A DNA stretch of 64,000 bases, taken from contig CM049311.1 in the NCBI GenBank assembly GCA_026874595.1, forward strand, positions 41,545,676 to 41,609,675, in the 5' to 3' direction. This document shows positions 35,817-46,993 of this stretch, piece by piece. Position 1 is the first letter of the stretch. Each line of letters begins with the position of its first letter. The notes under the pieces are model-generated. The model saw nothing but the letters and a program-made list of their open reading frames with translations, had not been told where the DNA came from and made no database searches. Both the position numbers and the translations under genes were made by a program. The DNA is from Sipunculus nudus. Taxonomy: Eukaryota > Annelida > Sipuncula > Golfingiida > Sipunculidae.

Positions 35817-37459
35817 TTTTTAGCCCTCAGCTCATAGGCTGATGGGCTATTATCATCACCCAAGCTGTCTGTCTGTCCGTCTGTCTGTCGGTCCAGCATC
35901 CGTCCGTCCTGTGTCCGTTAACTTTTACCTTGTGAGCGGGATATCTCTAAAAGATTAACCGTTGGAATTTTATTTCATCAGTGAAGATGTATATCGTAAA
36001 AATCTTGGTCAAGTTCGAAGATGGGTGCCCTTTGACCCATTTTTCTACATTTTAGAGCTGATTATAGAAAAACACTCAGAAGCTTATATCTCAGGAACCA
36101 TTGTGTGGATTTTCACAAAACTTACTATGATCATTTGGACTGATGGTCTGTACATGCTGCACAATTTTGGTGGCGCCACCTTCAATTTCTGATTTTTTAG
36201 CTCAGCTGACTATAAGTCATCTCACCTATAGTCGTGGTCCATTGTCCGTCGTCCATCAGTCCGTCCGTCCATCTGTCCGTAGATGTGGCAAGTTTTGAAA
36301 CCGTAAGACCTAGGAATCCAAAATTCGGCATAGTGTTAGATGTCCCCAAGATCTCCTACCAAGCCGAAAACTGGGTCTTTGCAACTTCGTTCCTTTGAGA
36401 AATAAAGGAAAAACCTCAATTTTTTATTAAAAACCTATTTTCACACTTCAGGACTGCTTAATATCAAAACCTCTCATCTGTTTTTCCTCATATTTACCAT
36501 AAATATTCCTCTATATAGTTCCTATGTACATTCAAGAAATTATGTCTGTATTATATAATTTAAAAAAGTTATGGACCCAAACATAATGCATTTTGTAAAA
36601 AATCAGGAAAGATATTTGATCACTTAACACAAAACATGTTAAAGCTATGGACCTTTTTTCCAGTAATATAACTTTAATTAATCAAAATTAAATTGTATAC
36701 CCAAAATTAGATGAAAATCTTTTAAATTTTTTAAAATATTAATAAAAATAAAAAATTGGTACCTTAAATTTTGCCCAACTTTGACCATGGCACGTTTTTT
36801 TTCCTGTGAGTACTGTGGATTTAATTTTCAAAGCATGTTTTTGTTACCTTTTCAACTGTTAACATCAAAAATTTGAAACCAGTTGATCAAAAACTGTAGA
36901 TTTTATTCAAGTTTTCAAGCACCATGTAACATATTGTTTACATCAAGCTAGTGTTATGCAGTTTGCAAGAGCTCAGCTACCCAGCTGGCATACAGCTAGA
37001 TGTCTCCAAAATCCCCTACCATGCCAAGAATTTGGTCACTAGGACTTAATACCTTCAAGATATTAATGAAAAACTTCATTTTTCCATTAAAAACCCATTG
37101 TTACACTTCAAGACTGCCAAATATCAAAACCACTGATCTGACTTTAATCATAAATAATATACATATTTTTCAATCTCTATGCACATGCCAGAATGATGTC
37201 AGTATTGCGTAATTGTTTTAAGTTATGGGCCCAAACATAATGCACTTTGTAAAAAATCAAGAAATATATTTACTCCCTTAACAAGGGCATTGCTGAAGCT
37301 AGAGATTTTTTTGTCAGGGATGTAACATTATTTAATCAAGATTTGATTGAATACCCAAAATTAGTTCTGAATTTTTCAAATTTTATAAGTTATTAGTATA
37401 AATATAAAAATAGTACCTTACATTTTGCCCTTTTACATTGTAGCTTTTATTAATGTTTT

Positions 37460-39335
37460 TAGCTCAGCTGACTATAAGTCATCTGAGCTATAGTCGTGGT
37501 CCATTGTCCGTCGTCCGTCCGTCGTGCCGTCCGTCCGTAGATGTGGCAGGTTTTGAAACAGTAAGACCTAGGAATCCAAAATTCAGCATAATGTTAGATG
37601 TCCCCAAGATCCCCTACCAAGCGGAAAACTGGGTCTTTGCGACTTCGTTCCTTTGAGAAATTAAGGAAAAACCTCAATTTTTTATTAAAATCCTATTTTC
37701 ACACTTCAGGACTGCCTAATATCATAACCACTCATCTGTTTTTCCTCATATTTACCATAAATATTCCTCTATATAGTTCCTATGTACATGCCAGAAATTA
37801 AGTCTGTAAAATATAAATTCTTTAAGTTATGGGCCCAAACATAATGGATTTTGTAAAAAATCAGGAAAAATAATAACTCACTTAACATGAAAAATTTTGA
37901 AACTAGAGTCTATTTTCTGAAGTATATTACTATGTTTAATTAAGATTCAATTGTTTAACCAAAATTAGATCTGAATTTTGTAAATTTTTTAAGTTATTAG
38001 CATAAAAAAAATCAGTACCTTAAATTTTGCCCAACTTTGACCATGGCACGTTTTTTTCCTGTAAGCACCATTGATTTAATTTTCACAGCATGTAAACATA
38101 AATATTTAGTTTATCTAAATCTGAAATTTGAAAATAAAAGCTTGAAAATTAAGCTAGTTATTGATTTTTTTTTCTGTAGTCACTTGCTTTGATTACAGAT
38201 GCAGGGTCCCACTCCAGGTCACTGGAAGTCAGCTATGCCAGGGTTTCTGATTTGTTACAGTCACTGGGGGAGATCCCCTGCTGTGACAGGTGTACAGTTA
38301 TTCTCATATCACCACCCCAATCACCACCCCCCCCCCCCCCCCCAAACCCAACCCACCAAGTGTTATGCAGTAATTGTTATTGTTTTCACTGTATCTCCTT
38401 AATTGCTTAATTGTAATGCTGTTTCCACTCCGATATGCAAAAACTTTCATTGAAAAAATAATTCAAGGTGTAATCCAGAAGATGCAATGTTGTGTAATGT
38501 AGCATTTTTAAAGAAATCAATTTCTTTTAAATGATTTTAACAAATATAAATGAACCCATCAGTATGCTTAAATTATTATAAAATATGAAGCACATTATTG
38601 ATAAATAAAGACACAATTAAAAATTTTGAAATCTAAATCAAGTATTATTTTTAGATATTTATTGTTTTGCAGATTTAAAAGATATATTTTTGTGGTAAAA
38701 AATAAATAAACATTTGTATGCATGATGTGGTGTTATCTGACAAAATTGAGATTTATGATGATGCAATTGAGAATTATGAATCAACTTTTATATTCAGATA
38801 TATATGTTAAATTGGAAATGTATAGAAATATAAACTTAAATTAGAAAATAATTGATGTGATAAAAAAATCAGGATTTAATACAAACATTTGTTCATTATT
38901 TTCCTGCCTCAGCAGAATTTGAGATCAGGCTTTGTTTGCCCCTTTTTTATGTTGTTAATTAGCTAAATTTCAACTGTATACATTTCATAAAAAAATACAT
39001 ATATATTTAATAATAGATATAATACAAAAAATAGGTGCAATTGAACAAATGTGTAAACTACTGAAATGTCAACAGTTAATCGAAAAACCAACTAATGATC
39101 ATGGTAATAGAACAGATCATTTGTTCACAAACTGCTCACATGCTTTAGTTTCAACATTAGGAAACACATGGTCAGGTCACAAAGTATTCTTGCTCATCAA
39201 TACAAACCAATCATATAAACCAACCATGGCCTTTATTACCTCTTCCTCTTACACTTTATCTCCATTAGATATTATTTTAGATTTTTTCCTTCAAGGTTAA
39301 CGTCAGCTGAGCACAGTGACCCATAGGTCCCTTGT
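37460..39335 (+). mobile_element. RC1 copy D, nested in C, with endonuclease remnant
   Basis: It starts TAGCTCAGCTGA after five T and ends CCCATAGGTCCCTTG before three T. It carries one core (about 37550-38110), a C-run at 38324-38343 and a unique 3' half that other copies lack, including a degenerate endonuclease-like frame at 39028-39300. The 3' terminus TCAGCTGAGCACAGTGACCC follows that frame directly. This 3' half may be the sequence nearest to an autonomous partner. Confidence 0.8.
39028..39300 (+). pseudogene. Endonuclease-like C-terminal remnant in RC1 D
   Basis: An open stretch encodes CQQLIEKPTNDHGNRTDHLF, then TN and a short variable region, then TWSGHKVFLL, and stops at 39298-39300. 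The pattern qLi.kPT...Gt..DHiyTN....wSDHk.v resembles the C-terminal end of exonuclease-endonuclease-phosphatase (APE-like) domains found in non-LTR retrotransposons and at the C-terminus of Helentron proteins. The usual SDH is SGH here, so the copy would be inactive. It lies 5' of and pointing to the RC1 3' terminus, the position expected in Helentrons. The match is from memory and short; treat it as a lead. Confidence 0.45.
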
Positions 39336-41074
39336 TTATGAGACCCTGTCAGACTTTGGCTCTCCCCAGCCCTCTTGAGTCACCTGTATTATGCATGCTT
39401 GAGGCGAGGCATACACGGAATCCAGGCAACTTATGGCCAGCCACAGTTGATCCAGGTGTCCAACCCAACTCATCTAGTAGTTTTAACCAACAACATAACA
39501 ATAAACAATAAATTAATAAATTTTTATTGGTTTTTAATAACAAATTAAAGAAAAATAGAAAAGGAATTTGTTAGTTGATAATAACAGGAAATTAACTTGC
39601 AGTTACCGATGATATAAGAATCTTGTATCGTTGGGTAGAATGTCACGTATTCTAAATAACACCATGCAGTCACCTAGTGTGTACATTGATGTGAAATTAG
39701 TCCAAAATGATTTTTTTACATTTTTTTTTAATATAAATAAAAGCCATAAAACCAGGTACTTATGATCATTATTTAAATGTGTGAATTTTGTATATTCTGG
39801 ATTCTCAACATTGTTTGGTGAAAACTGAATAAATACCAGACATGGTGCGAATACTTTGTAATTGTATTTAAACACGAATATGAATATGTACTCCATTATA
39901 AAATTTCTTGCATAAAGAATGGGAATTCAGGTAAAAATGAAAGTATATGAATACTCGTGCAAATACTTTCAAAATGTATTCATGAATGCATTCATGAATA
40001 TATTCTTTAATATTATTTTAATAATCATTTCAGTTATATTTCATTTTAAAAAATCATATGTTTCTATTATTATTTTTAATAAAATTTATATATGGGACAA
40101 TATTTGTAATTTTTTTTAATAAATAGTTAAACTCTTATATTATATGTTCTGCTTATAAGTTATATAGCCAAGTCAAAATCTGTGTGACAATAGTACTACA
40201 TTTGTTAATAAAATAAATGAAATTAATCCTCTTCCCTGTCTCCAAAGGAACTATCAAAATCATACATAAGCTAAACAACAACAACTCATAATACAGCTTA
40301 TATTTATTACCACACAAAACCAGCATGTACCTCATTTCTAAATAATATTTTTTTATCATATATAACAGCTGAGCGTCGTGACCCATAGGTCCCTTGTTTA
40401 TCAATTTATATCAGATTTTTCAATTTTGGCCTTTTGTGCAGGATATCTCCAAAGGTATTCAACACAGGAACTTCATTTCTTTAGTTCTATTGCATGATAT
40501 TTACAAAATCTTAGTCAAGTTCAAAGATGGGTGATCTTGACCTACTTTTCAAGGTCACAGAGCTTAGTATAGAAAAAAACTTAGGGAGCTTATTTCTCAG
40601 GAAGCATTTGATGGATTGTTATGAAACATGGTACATACCTCTCCAATTTAAATTTATAACTGATTATCAGCTTTTGCTAATATTCTAGTTTCGTAATGCA
40701 ATGCTTACAGATACTGGCCTAATGTGTGGTCTGTGGGCGCATAATGACCACTTACAGATCGAGTTCGAATTTTGTCCCAGTTGACCTATTTTTGACCATA
40801 TGACAGATCCCGAACATAGAAAATTTCATGAAAGACAGAAATTTTTATGAAAAATGCACATGTATGGACTTTTTCACAATGCCTGCAGATACTGGCCTAA
40901 TTTTTGGTGTGTTGCTTGATAATGCTTGAGTTTGCATTTTGCCCTTGTTGGCCTACTTTTGACCATACGACACCTCTTGAACTTAAACAAATTTACAAAA
41001 TTTAACAAATATTTCTAATTTGCTCCAGGCGGGGGCATTCGTGTCGTTCTGACACATCTAGTTATATATATTGT

Positions 41075-41599
41075 ATAACTATTTGTTACCTATGTACATG
41101 CCAGAAATTATGTCAATATTGTGTAATATGTAGATGTGGTGGGCATCAATATAATGTACCTTGTCAAGACCTAAGAGATATCATGTCATACAGTCACAAT
41201 TCATAAATCTCCTCTTCAGCATAGTTAATTATAACATTATATCTGTCAAATTGAAATCTTGCGGACTTCCATACACTATTGATCCTTCAACAAATAGCCT
41301 TATCATCATTTTACCACTGCTTAGTGTACTGTCGTTGCATTCATATTTGCTCAAATATATTGCTATTTTCAACAGCTCCCAAATAAATAAAAAATAAACC
41401 ACTATATTTACTCCATATTAATCCATCAGTCAGGTTATTTCATTCATCATTTACTCACATATTACATTATATTCCTTTATAAAAGCCCAACATGTCCTTG
41501 ATATTCATAAGGTTTGTCGACTAAATATATTATCAAAATGGTGATACATTTATAGTCCAATCATGATCAGCTGAGCGCCGTGACCCATGGGTCCCTTGT
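41075..41599 (+). mobile_element. RC1-type fragment with 3' terminus
   Basis: It begins within a core phrase (CCTATGTACATGCCAGAAATTATG at about 41090) and ends TCAGCTGAGCGCCGTGACCCATGGGTCCCTTGTT at 41600. The sequence between is not shared with the other copies. No 5' palindrome. Confidence 0.65.
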
Positions 41600-41654
41600 T
41601 ATCAACAAATTTAGCACACCAGATATGGGATACTAATATGATATATAGTTATAG

Positions 41655-41755
41655 AAATTTTCAGATTTCCAAAGTAATAGTAATATTAAATATATAAAAT
41701 GGAGCTGTAATAGTAATGTTAATAGAATAGTGTAATATGTAAACTTTCTATTACT
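41655..41755. repeat. Degenerate (TAATAG)n tract, third
   Basis: Contains TTATAGAAATTTTCAGATTTCCAAAGTAATAG, related to 10134-10175, and further TAATAG words. Same family as the tracts at 10.1 and 11.5 kb. Confidence 0.6.
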
Positions 41756-43478
41756 TCCCATTTCCTGCTGTGCCATAAAGCATGTGATCAGATGATACTG
41801 AGCTGACTTGTTCTGGTCGGGTGACTTTCTGCGATATGCCTATTGGTATAGCATCCAGTATGCCTGGAGCTGCTATGCTGGCCTGGCGCACTTTGACCAG
41901 CTGTTATCTACCTGGTGCTGGTGACCAGTGGTTCTGATTTTCTAGAGCACTATACTGGCCAGAACAAGGGACAGCCATGAGATAGCAAAGTACATCCCAT
42001 AGACTACTGGTCTGTGACCACTAAAATCAGTAAATTATATGGCACTTGAGTACTCATTCAAGCACCAAGTTTTGTTACCTTGCTATTATTAGGGCATAAA
42101 AAAGTGATGTAGGACAAAACCCTCAAAGTTGCCCAGCAAAACTATATTTGCACATAAACCTACTATCTCAATTCAAATTTTATATATTTTTTTGGTTCTG
42201 TGTATAGGTAAACTGTGTATGTTCAACATAACAAGAAGGCATGACCAGTGGTCTGATCTTGTGCTGGGGAAACAAATTACAAACATGAAGCTGATCCCCA
42301 CTCAAGTACAGGATTAATCAAACTCAGCAGTTTAGAATGAAATATTGGCACATACCATACTATTATATGGAAAAAAAACTCCATATTTCAAGTATATTTA
42401 ACATTCCCGGTATGTGAACAGGCCCCTTTAATGGCTTATTTACATGTACGTACACATTTCAATAGATAAATAAATGTACATATTTTAAGTTCATTCCAAC
42501 ATTTATTTTAAAAAAATGGAGGGAAGGGGCTTTTTTCATCTTTATCATTAAGGTAGGGGGATTTTTTTCTTGGGGGGGGGGGGGGGATTGTAAAAGTTAA
42601 TCCAAACTTGGGTAGTTTACCTGATCTTAAGGAATTATTGCCCAATAAAACAAGTAAAACCTGTCTGACTGATATGCCTTACCACATGAAATGGCAAAAC
42701 TTGTAATTAATGATATTAATGATAGGTTGTGTACTAGTTTTAAGTAAAAGAACTCCTCACCCAATGAAATGTATTCAAAAGAATGCAACTTTCTGAATTT
42801 CCAATTGAATTTTAATTGAAAAAAAAATTTATTTGAATTGAATTGGAATTTATATTTTTCTCCAGCACATTGGATTGAATTTGAATTGAAGTTTTATAAA
42901 AGTCCTTGAATTGGAATTGAATTGGAATTGAAAACTTTGAATTGACACCAGGTCTGCCTGTGCACTCCTTAAGCATAATTATGAGAATTTTTATTTTTGA
43001 TGGAGCCGATAGACACACACAGGACAAGCAGGAAGCTGCGAGAAACCACCAACGTTTTACCCATACCAGCAACCTGAGGAAAGCTACAGCACCCACAGCC
43101 ACAGAGGTCAGGACAGGATACAAACCAGCACCAGCAGCAGAGACCAAGCAAATCCAGAGAGCAGAACTTAATCTCGAACGTTAAAGAGCGATTGTTATAT
43201 TTTCTTCATATGCCAGTGCAAATGCAATTTATACCTAATTGGCTTGTTTTAACATACTTATTAAATTTTGTTTATGAGCATTTGAATTTTTTACAGCATT
43301 TTATCTCAGTTCATAGATTAATGTTTATTATTATAATTTGGCTTATGTCCATTATTCTATAATTTACAGGGTTCCTTTTAGCAGGGCCATTTCCTCTTAG
43401 CTTTTCAAATGCTTATATATTAATATATATGATAAACCAAAAGAAATAAGTATATTTTGCATTTGCTAAAACTTTCCA
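41756..43478. other. No gene seen
   Basis: Includes a G-run at 42574-42585, a stretch of degenerate GAATTGAATTGGAATT words at 42790-42940, and a GC-richer segment at 42995-43185 open in several frames (80 codons on +) without a recognisable domain. Confidence 0.4.
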
Positions 43479-43516
43479 AAATTCAGCTGAGCGATGTGAC
43501 CCATGGGTCCCTTGTT
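43479..43516 (+). mobile_element. RC1-type 3' terminus
   Basis: AATTCAGCTGAGCGATGTGACCCATGGGTCCCTTGTT with an intact GACCCATGGGTC palindrome. The element upstream is not of the usual core type. Confidence 0.7.
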
Positions 43517-43801
43517 GTACTAAGTGTTTGATTCTAAATCATAATATTTCATGTTTGAAGATGGTTAGAAATATTCATGAATAATATTGTTTGTTAATAA
43601 TCTGGTTGGAACAGGGTCCAGTGAAGTACATTGGAGGTTAATATTATTATATCCTGAGGAATATTTTTGTGTCAGCTCAATATAAATGTTCAAATATGTT
43701 TCCTCCACTAGAGTCTCAGCTACAATATCCAAAATAGCAGCTGTGGTGAGTTCTAACCCCCTGCTAGGATTTCTAAAAGAGCTGCTGTGATGTTATTTCA
43801 G

Positions 43802-43903
43802 AGCAACTGACGGCAGAACAGATTCAGGAGGAGGGCAAACGAGCAATTGAGATTCCTGGCAGTCCTTCCATGCCAGAACTTGGTCCAGAAGTCCATTCCC
43901 TAG
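43802..43903 (+). CDS. parvin: Parvin, coding exon 2
   Basis: A 102-bp exon between acceptor TGTTATTTCAG (43791-43801) and donor TAG|GTAAGA (43903/43904). Entered in phase 1, the split codon G|AG gives Glu and the exon reads QLTAEQIQEEGKRAIEIPG then SPSMPELGPEVHSL, leaving phase 1. Vertebrate parvins have ...VSELQEEGMNAINLPLSP...ELDPED... at this place, just before the first calponin-homology domain, so the QEEGKrAIeiPgSP..PEL.PE block is diagnostic. The family normally continues with an acidic EENE..MIDP segment and the CH1 domain; no such exon is visible up to position 64000, so intron 2 is over 20 kb or the assembly breaks the gene. Confidence 0.87.
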
Positions 43904-44206
43904 GTAAGATGAACCACCTGTCATGATGAGTGATAGTGATGCATCTTTTTCACCTCAGTTCATCATACTGAATGAGAATGATAGGTCTGATTGTCACCTG
44001 AGTTTGTCATCCTGAATGTTTAGATGAATGTTTGGCCTAGCTGACTGTAATCATTTGATCTATAGGGGTCACCCTTTGTCCATTGTCTGTCTGTGATATT
44101 TCAAGTTGTAAAAATAGCCATTATTGACTGATGGACCAGCACTAAAAGACATTAATTTATCGCTGAAATGCGTCATATTGTTGATAGTAAGACAATAAAG
44201 AGTTTT
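43904..44206 (+). other. Start of parvin intron 2; no other gene
   Basis: Donor GTAAGA, then a short imperfect duplication (TCACCTCAGTTCATCATACTGAATG and GTCACCTGAGTTTGTCATCCTGAATG). Nothing coding. Confidence 0.5.
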
Positions 44207-46985
44207 AAGCTCAGCTGCCTATAAGTCATCTGAGCTATAGTCGTGGTCCATTGTCCGTTCTCCATCTGTCTGTCCGTTAGACTGGCCTGTTTTAAAAGAG
44301 TTTGACCTACAAATGCAAAATTTGGCATACTGTTAAATATCCCCAAAATCTCTACCAAACCGAAAACTAATATCAAAACGACTTATCTGTTTTTCGTTAT
44401 ATTTACAAGAATTACTCCCCATATATTTCCTATATATATGCCAAAAATTAAGTCTGTTAGGTGTAATTTCTTTAAGTTATGGGCCCAAACATAATGGACT
44501 GTAAAATATGGGAAATAATTACACACTTAACATGAAAATTTTGTAAGCTAGAGATTTTTAGCTCAGCTGACTATAAGTCATCTGAGCTATAGTCATGGTC
44601 CATTGTCCGTCGTCCGTTCGTCTGTCCGTCCGTCCGTCAGTCCGTCCGTCCGTCCGTAGATGTGGCACGTTTTGAAACCGTAAGACCTAGGAATCCAAAA
44701 TTCGGCATAATGTTAGATGTCCCCAAGATCTCCTACCAAGCCAAAAACTGGGTGTTTGCAACTTCTTTCCTTTGAGAAATTAAGGAAAAACCTCAATTTT
44801 TTATTAAAAACCTATTTTCACACTTCAGGACTGCCTAATATCAAAACCACTCATCTGTTTTACCTCATATTTACCATAAATATTCCTCTATATAGTTCCT
44901 ATGTACATGCCAGAAATTATGTCTGTATTATTTAATTTAAAAAAGTTATGGGCCCAGACATAATGCATTTTGTAAAAAATCAGAAAAGATATTTGATCAC
45001 TTAACACAAAAAATGTTAATGCTATGGACCTTTTTTCCAGTAATATAACTTTAATTAATCAAAATTAAATTGTATACCCAAAATTAGATGAAAATCTTTT
45101 AAATTTTTTAAAATATTAATAAAAATAAAAAATTGGTACCTTAAATTTTGCCCAACTTTGACCATGGCACGTTTTTTTCCTGTGAGTACTGTGGATTTAA
45201 TTTTCAAAGCATGTTTTTGTTACCTTTTCAACTGTTAACATCAAAAATTTGAAACCAGTTGATCAAAAACTGTAGATTTTAATCAAGTTTTCAAGCACCA
45301 TGTAACATATTGTTTACATCAAGCTAGTGTTATGCAGTTTGCAAGAGCTCAGCTCCCCAGCTTCAGCTCTAAGTTCCTTAAATTCGGCATACAGTTAGAT
45401 GTCTCCAAAATGCCCTACCATGCCAAGAATTTGGTCACTAGGACATTAGAGATATTAATGAAAAACTTCATTTTTCCATTAAAAACCCATTGTTACACTT
45501 CAAGACTGCCTAATATCAAAACCACTGATCTGACTTTAATCATAAATAGTATACATATTTTTCATTCTCTATGCACATGCCAGAATGATGTCAGTATTGT
45601 GTAATTGTTTTAAGTTATGGGCCCAAACATAATGCACTTTGTAAAAAATCAAGAAATATATTTACTCCCTTAACAAGAGCATTGCTGAAGCTAGAGATTT
45701 TTTTGTCAGTAATGTAACATTATTTAATCAAGATTCAATTGAATACCCAAAATTAGTTCTGAATTATTTAGTATAAATATAAAATTTGTACCTTAAATTT
45801 TGCCCAACTGTGACCATGGCACGTTTGTTTCCCGTGAGCACTGTTGATATAATTTTCATATCATGCACACATAAGCATTTCAGCTTTTCAGTTTAAAAAA
45901 GCTGAAAGAAATTGGCCAAAAATTGTAGCTTTTATTAATGTTTTTTATGAGACTCTGTCAGACTTTGGCTCTCTCCAGCCCCTCTTGAGTCACCTGTATG
46001 TTGACCTTGTTGACCTTTCATCAAATTATGCACGCTTGAGGCGAGGCATACATGGAAGCCAGGCAGCTTATGGCCAGCCACAGTTGATCCAGGTGTCCAA
46101 CACAACTCATCTAGTAGTTTTAACCAAGAACATAACAAAAAACAATAAATTAATAAATTTTTATTGGTTTTTAATAACAAATTAAAGAAAAATAGAAAAG
46201 GAATTTGTTAGTTTATAATAACAGGAAATTAACTTGCAGTTACTGATGATATAAGAATCTTGTATCGATGGGTAGAATGTCACATATTCCAAATAACACC
46301 ATGCAGTCACCTATGGCATTTTCCAGTTCAATTTTAATGATAAAGAAGTAAATCATATTATTCATTACTAATCATTAGGGATCATATGAAGGAAATTAGA
46401 CAAAGATGCAGTTGATAATATTAATCTAGATTCCTGCTGTGTCTAGTGTGTACATTAATGTGAAATTAGTCCAAAATGAATTTTTTAGTTATTTTTCAAT
46501 ATAAATAAAAGCCATAACACCAGATACTTATGATCATTATTTAAATGTGTGAATTTGGTATATTCTGGATTCTCAACATCATTGTTTGGTGAAAACTGAA
46601 TAAATTCCAGACATGGTGCAAATACTTTGTAATTGTATTTAAATACGAATATGATTTTGTACTCCATTATAAAATTTCTTGCATAAAGAATGGGAATTCA
46701 GGTAAAAATGAAAATATATGAATACTCGTGCAAATACTTTCAAAATGTATTCATGAATGCATTCATAAATATATTCTTTAATATTATTTTAATAATCATA
46801 TCAGTTATATTTCATTTATATATTTATATTTATTACCACACAAAACCAGCATGTGCCTCATTTCTAAATAATATTTTTTATCATATATAACAGCTGAGCG
46901 TCGTGACCCATAGGTCCGTTGTTTCCAATTGTATAACTTTGTTTAATTAAGATTCAATTGTATACCCAAAATTAGATCTTATTTT
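44207..46985 (+). mobile_element. RC1-related copy F, split by copy G
   Basis: It starts AAGCTCAGCTGCCTATAAGTCATCTGAGCT (a diverged palindrome) and a TCCG/TCTG tract, then a diverged core. Copy G enters at about 44569. Core sequence resumes after 46922 (GTATAACTTTGTTTAATTAAGATTC) and stops at 46985-46993, where the chimeric element H begins. F is clearly older than G by divergence. Confidence 0.65.
44569..46922 (+). mobile_element. RC1 copy G, full length
   Basis: It has the 5' palindrome at 44570-44598 and a long TCCG tract (44600-44660). Core 1 (about 44680-45330) and core 2 (about 45360-45940) are similar to each other, then the 3' region, ending CAGCTGAGCGTCGTGACCCATAGGTCCGTTG. The palindrome at the 3' end has decayed to GACCCATAGGTC. 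Non-coding. Confidence 0.85.
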
Positions 46986-46993
46986 GTAATTTT

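Larger units (their letters stand above)
36198..40397 (+). mobile_element. RC1 copy C, split by RC1 copy D
   Basis: The 5' palindrome starts at 36199, followed by a TCCG tract, core 1 and core 2 to 37459. After the insertion of copy D it resumes at 39336 with ATGAGACCCTGTCAGACTTT, exactly where other copies continue, and ends with GACCCATAGGTCCCTTG at 40396. Total without D is about 2.3 kb. This is the best-preserved nested pair in the window. Confidence 0.85.
35817..41061 (+). mobile_element. Outer element E (AGCCCTC hairpin), split by RC1 C
   Basis: The 5' terminus at 35821-35849 is a palindrome, TAGCCCTCAGC ... GCTGATGGGCTA. It is followed by a TGTC/TCCG tract and a core containing TTATATCTCAGGAACCATT and GGTGGCGCCACC (36169). 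At 36198 it is interrupted by RC1 copy C. It resumes at about 40398 with TATCAATTTATATCAGATTTTTC, which corresponds to 30372-30392. Two 180-bp-type units follow and the end is GGCGGGGGCATTCGTGTC...GACACATCTAG at 41061. Its ends mix two families, so it may be a recombinant. Confidence 0.65.
24909..43801 (+). other. Parvin intron 1 (18.9 kb, repeat-filled)
   Basis: The GT-AG intron has donor GTGAGT at 24909 and acceptor TGTTATTTCAG ending at 43801. It contains a 3.2-kb inverted-repeat element, five or more RC1 copies or pieces, MITE X, the 180-bp and 281-bp arrays, and a three-level nest (35817-41061). Almost no unique sequence remains in its central 13 kb. Confidence 0.8.

Noticed and set aside
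38284-38402. Proline-rich frames across the C-run at 38.3 kb
   Set aside because: They come from the homopolymer C-run inside RC1 copy D.
42942-43184. 80-codon + strand frame (and a 111-codon - strand frame) in GC-richer DNA
   Set aside because: Open on both strands because of base composition. No recognisable motif; could be a remnant but I cannot support it.
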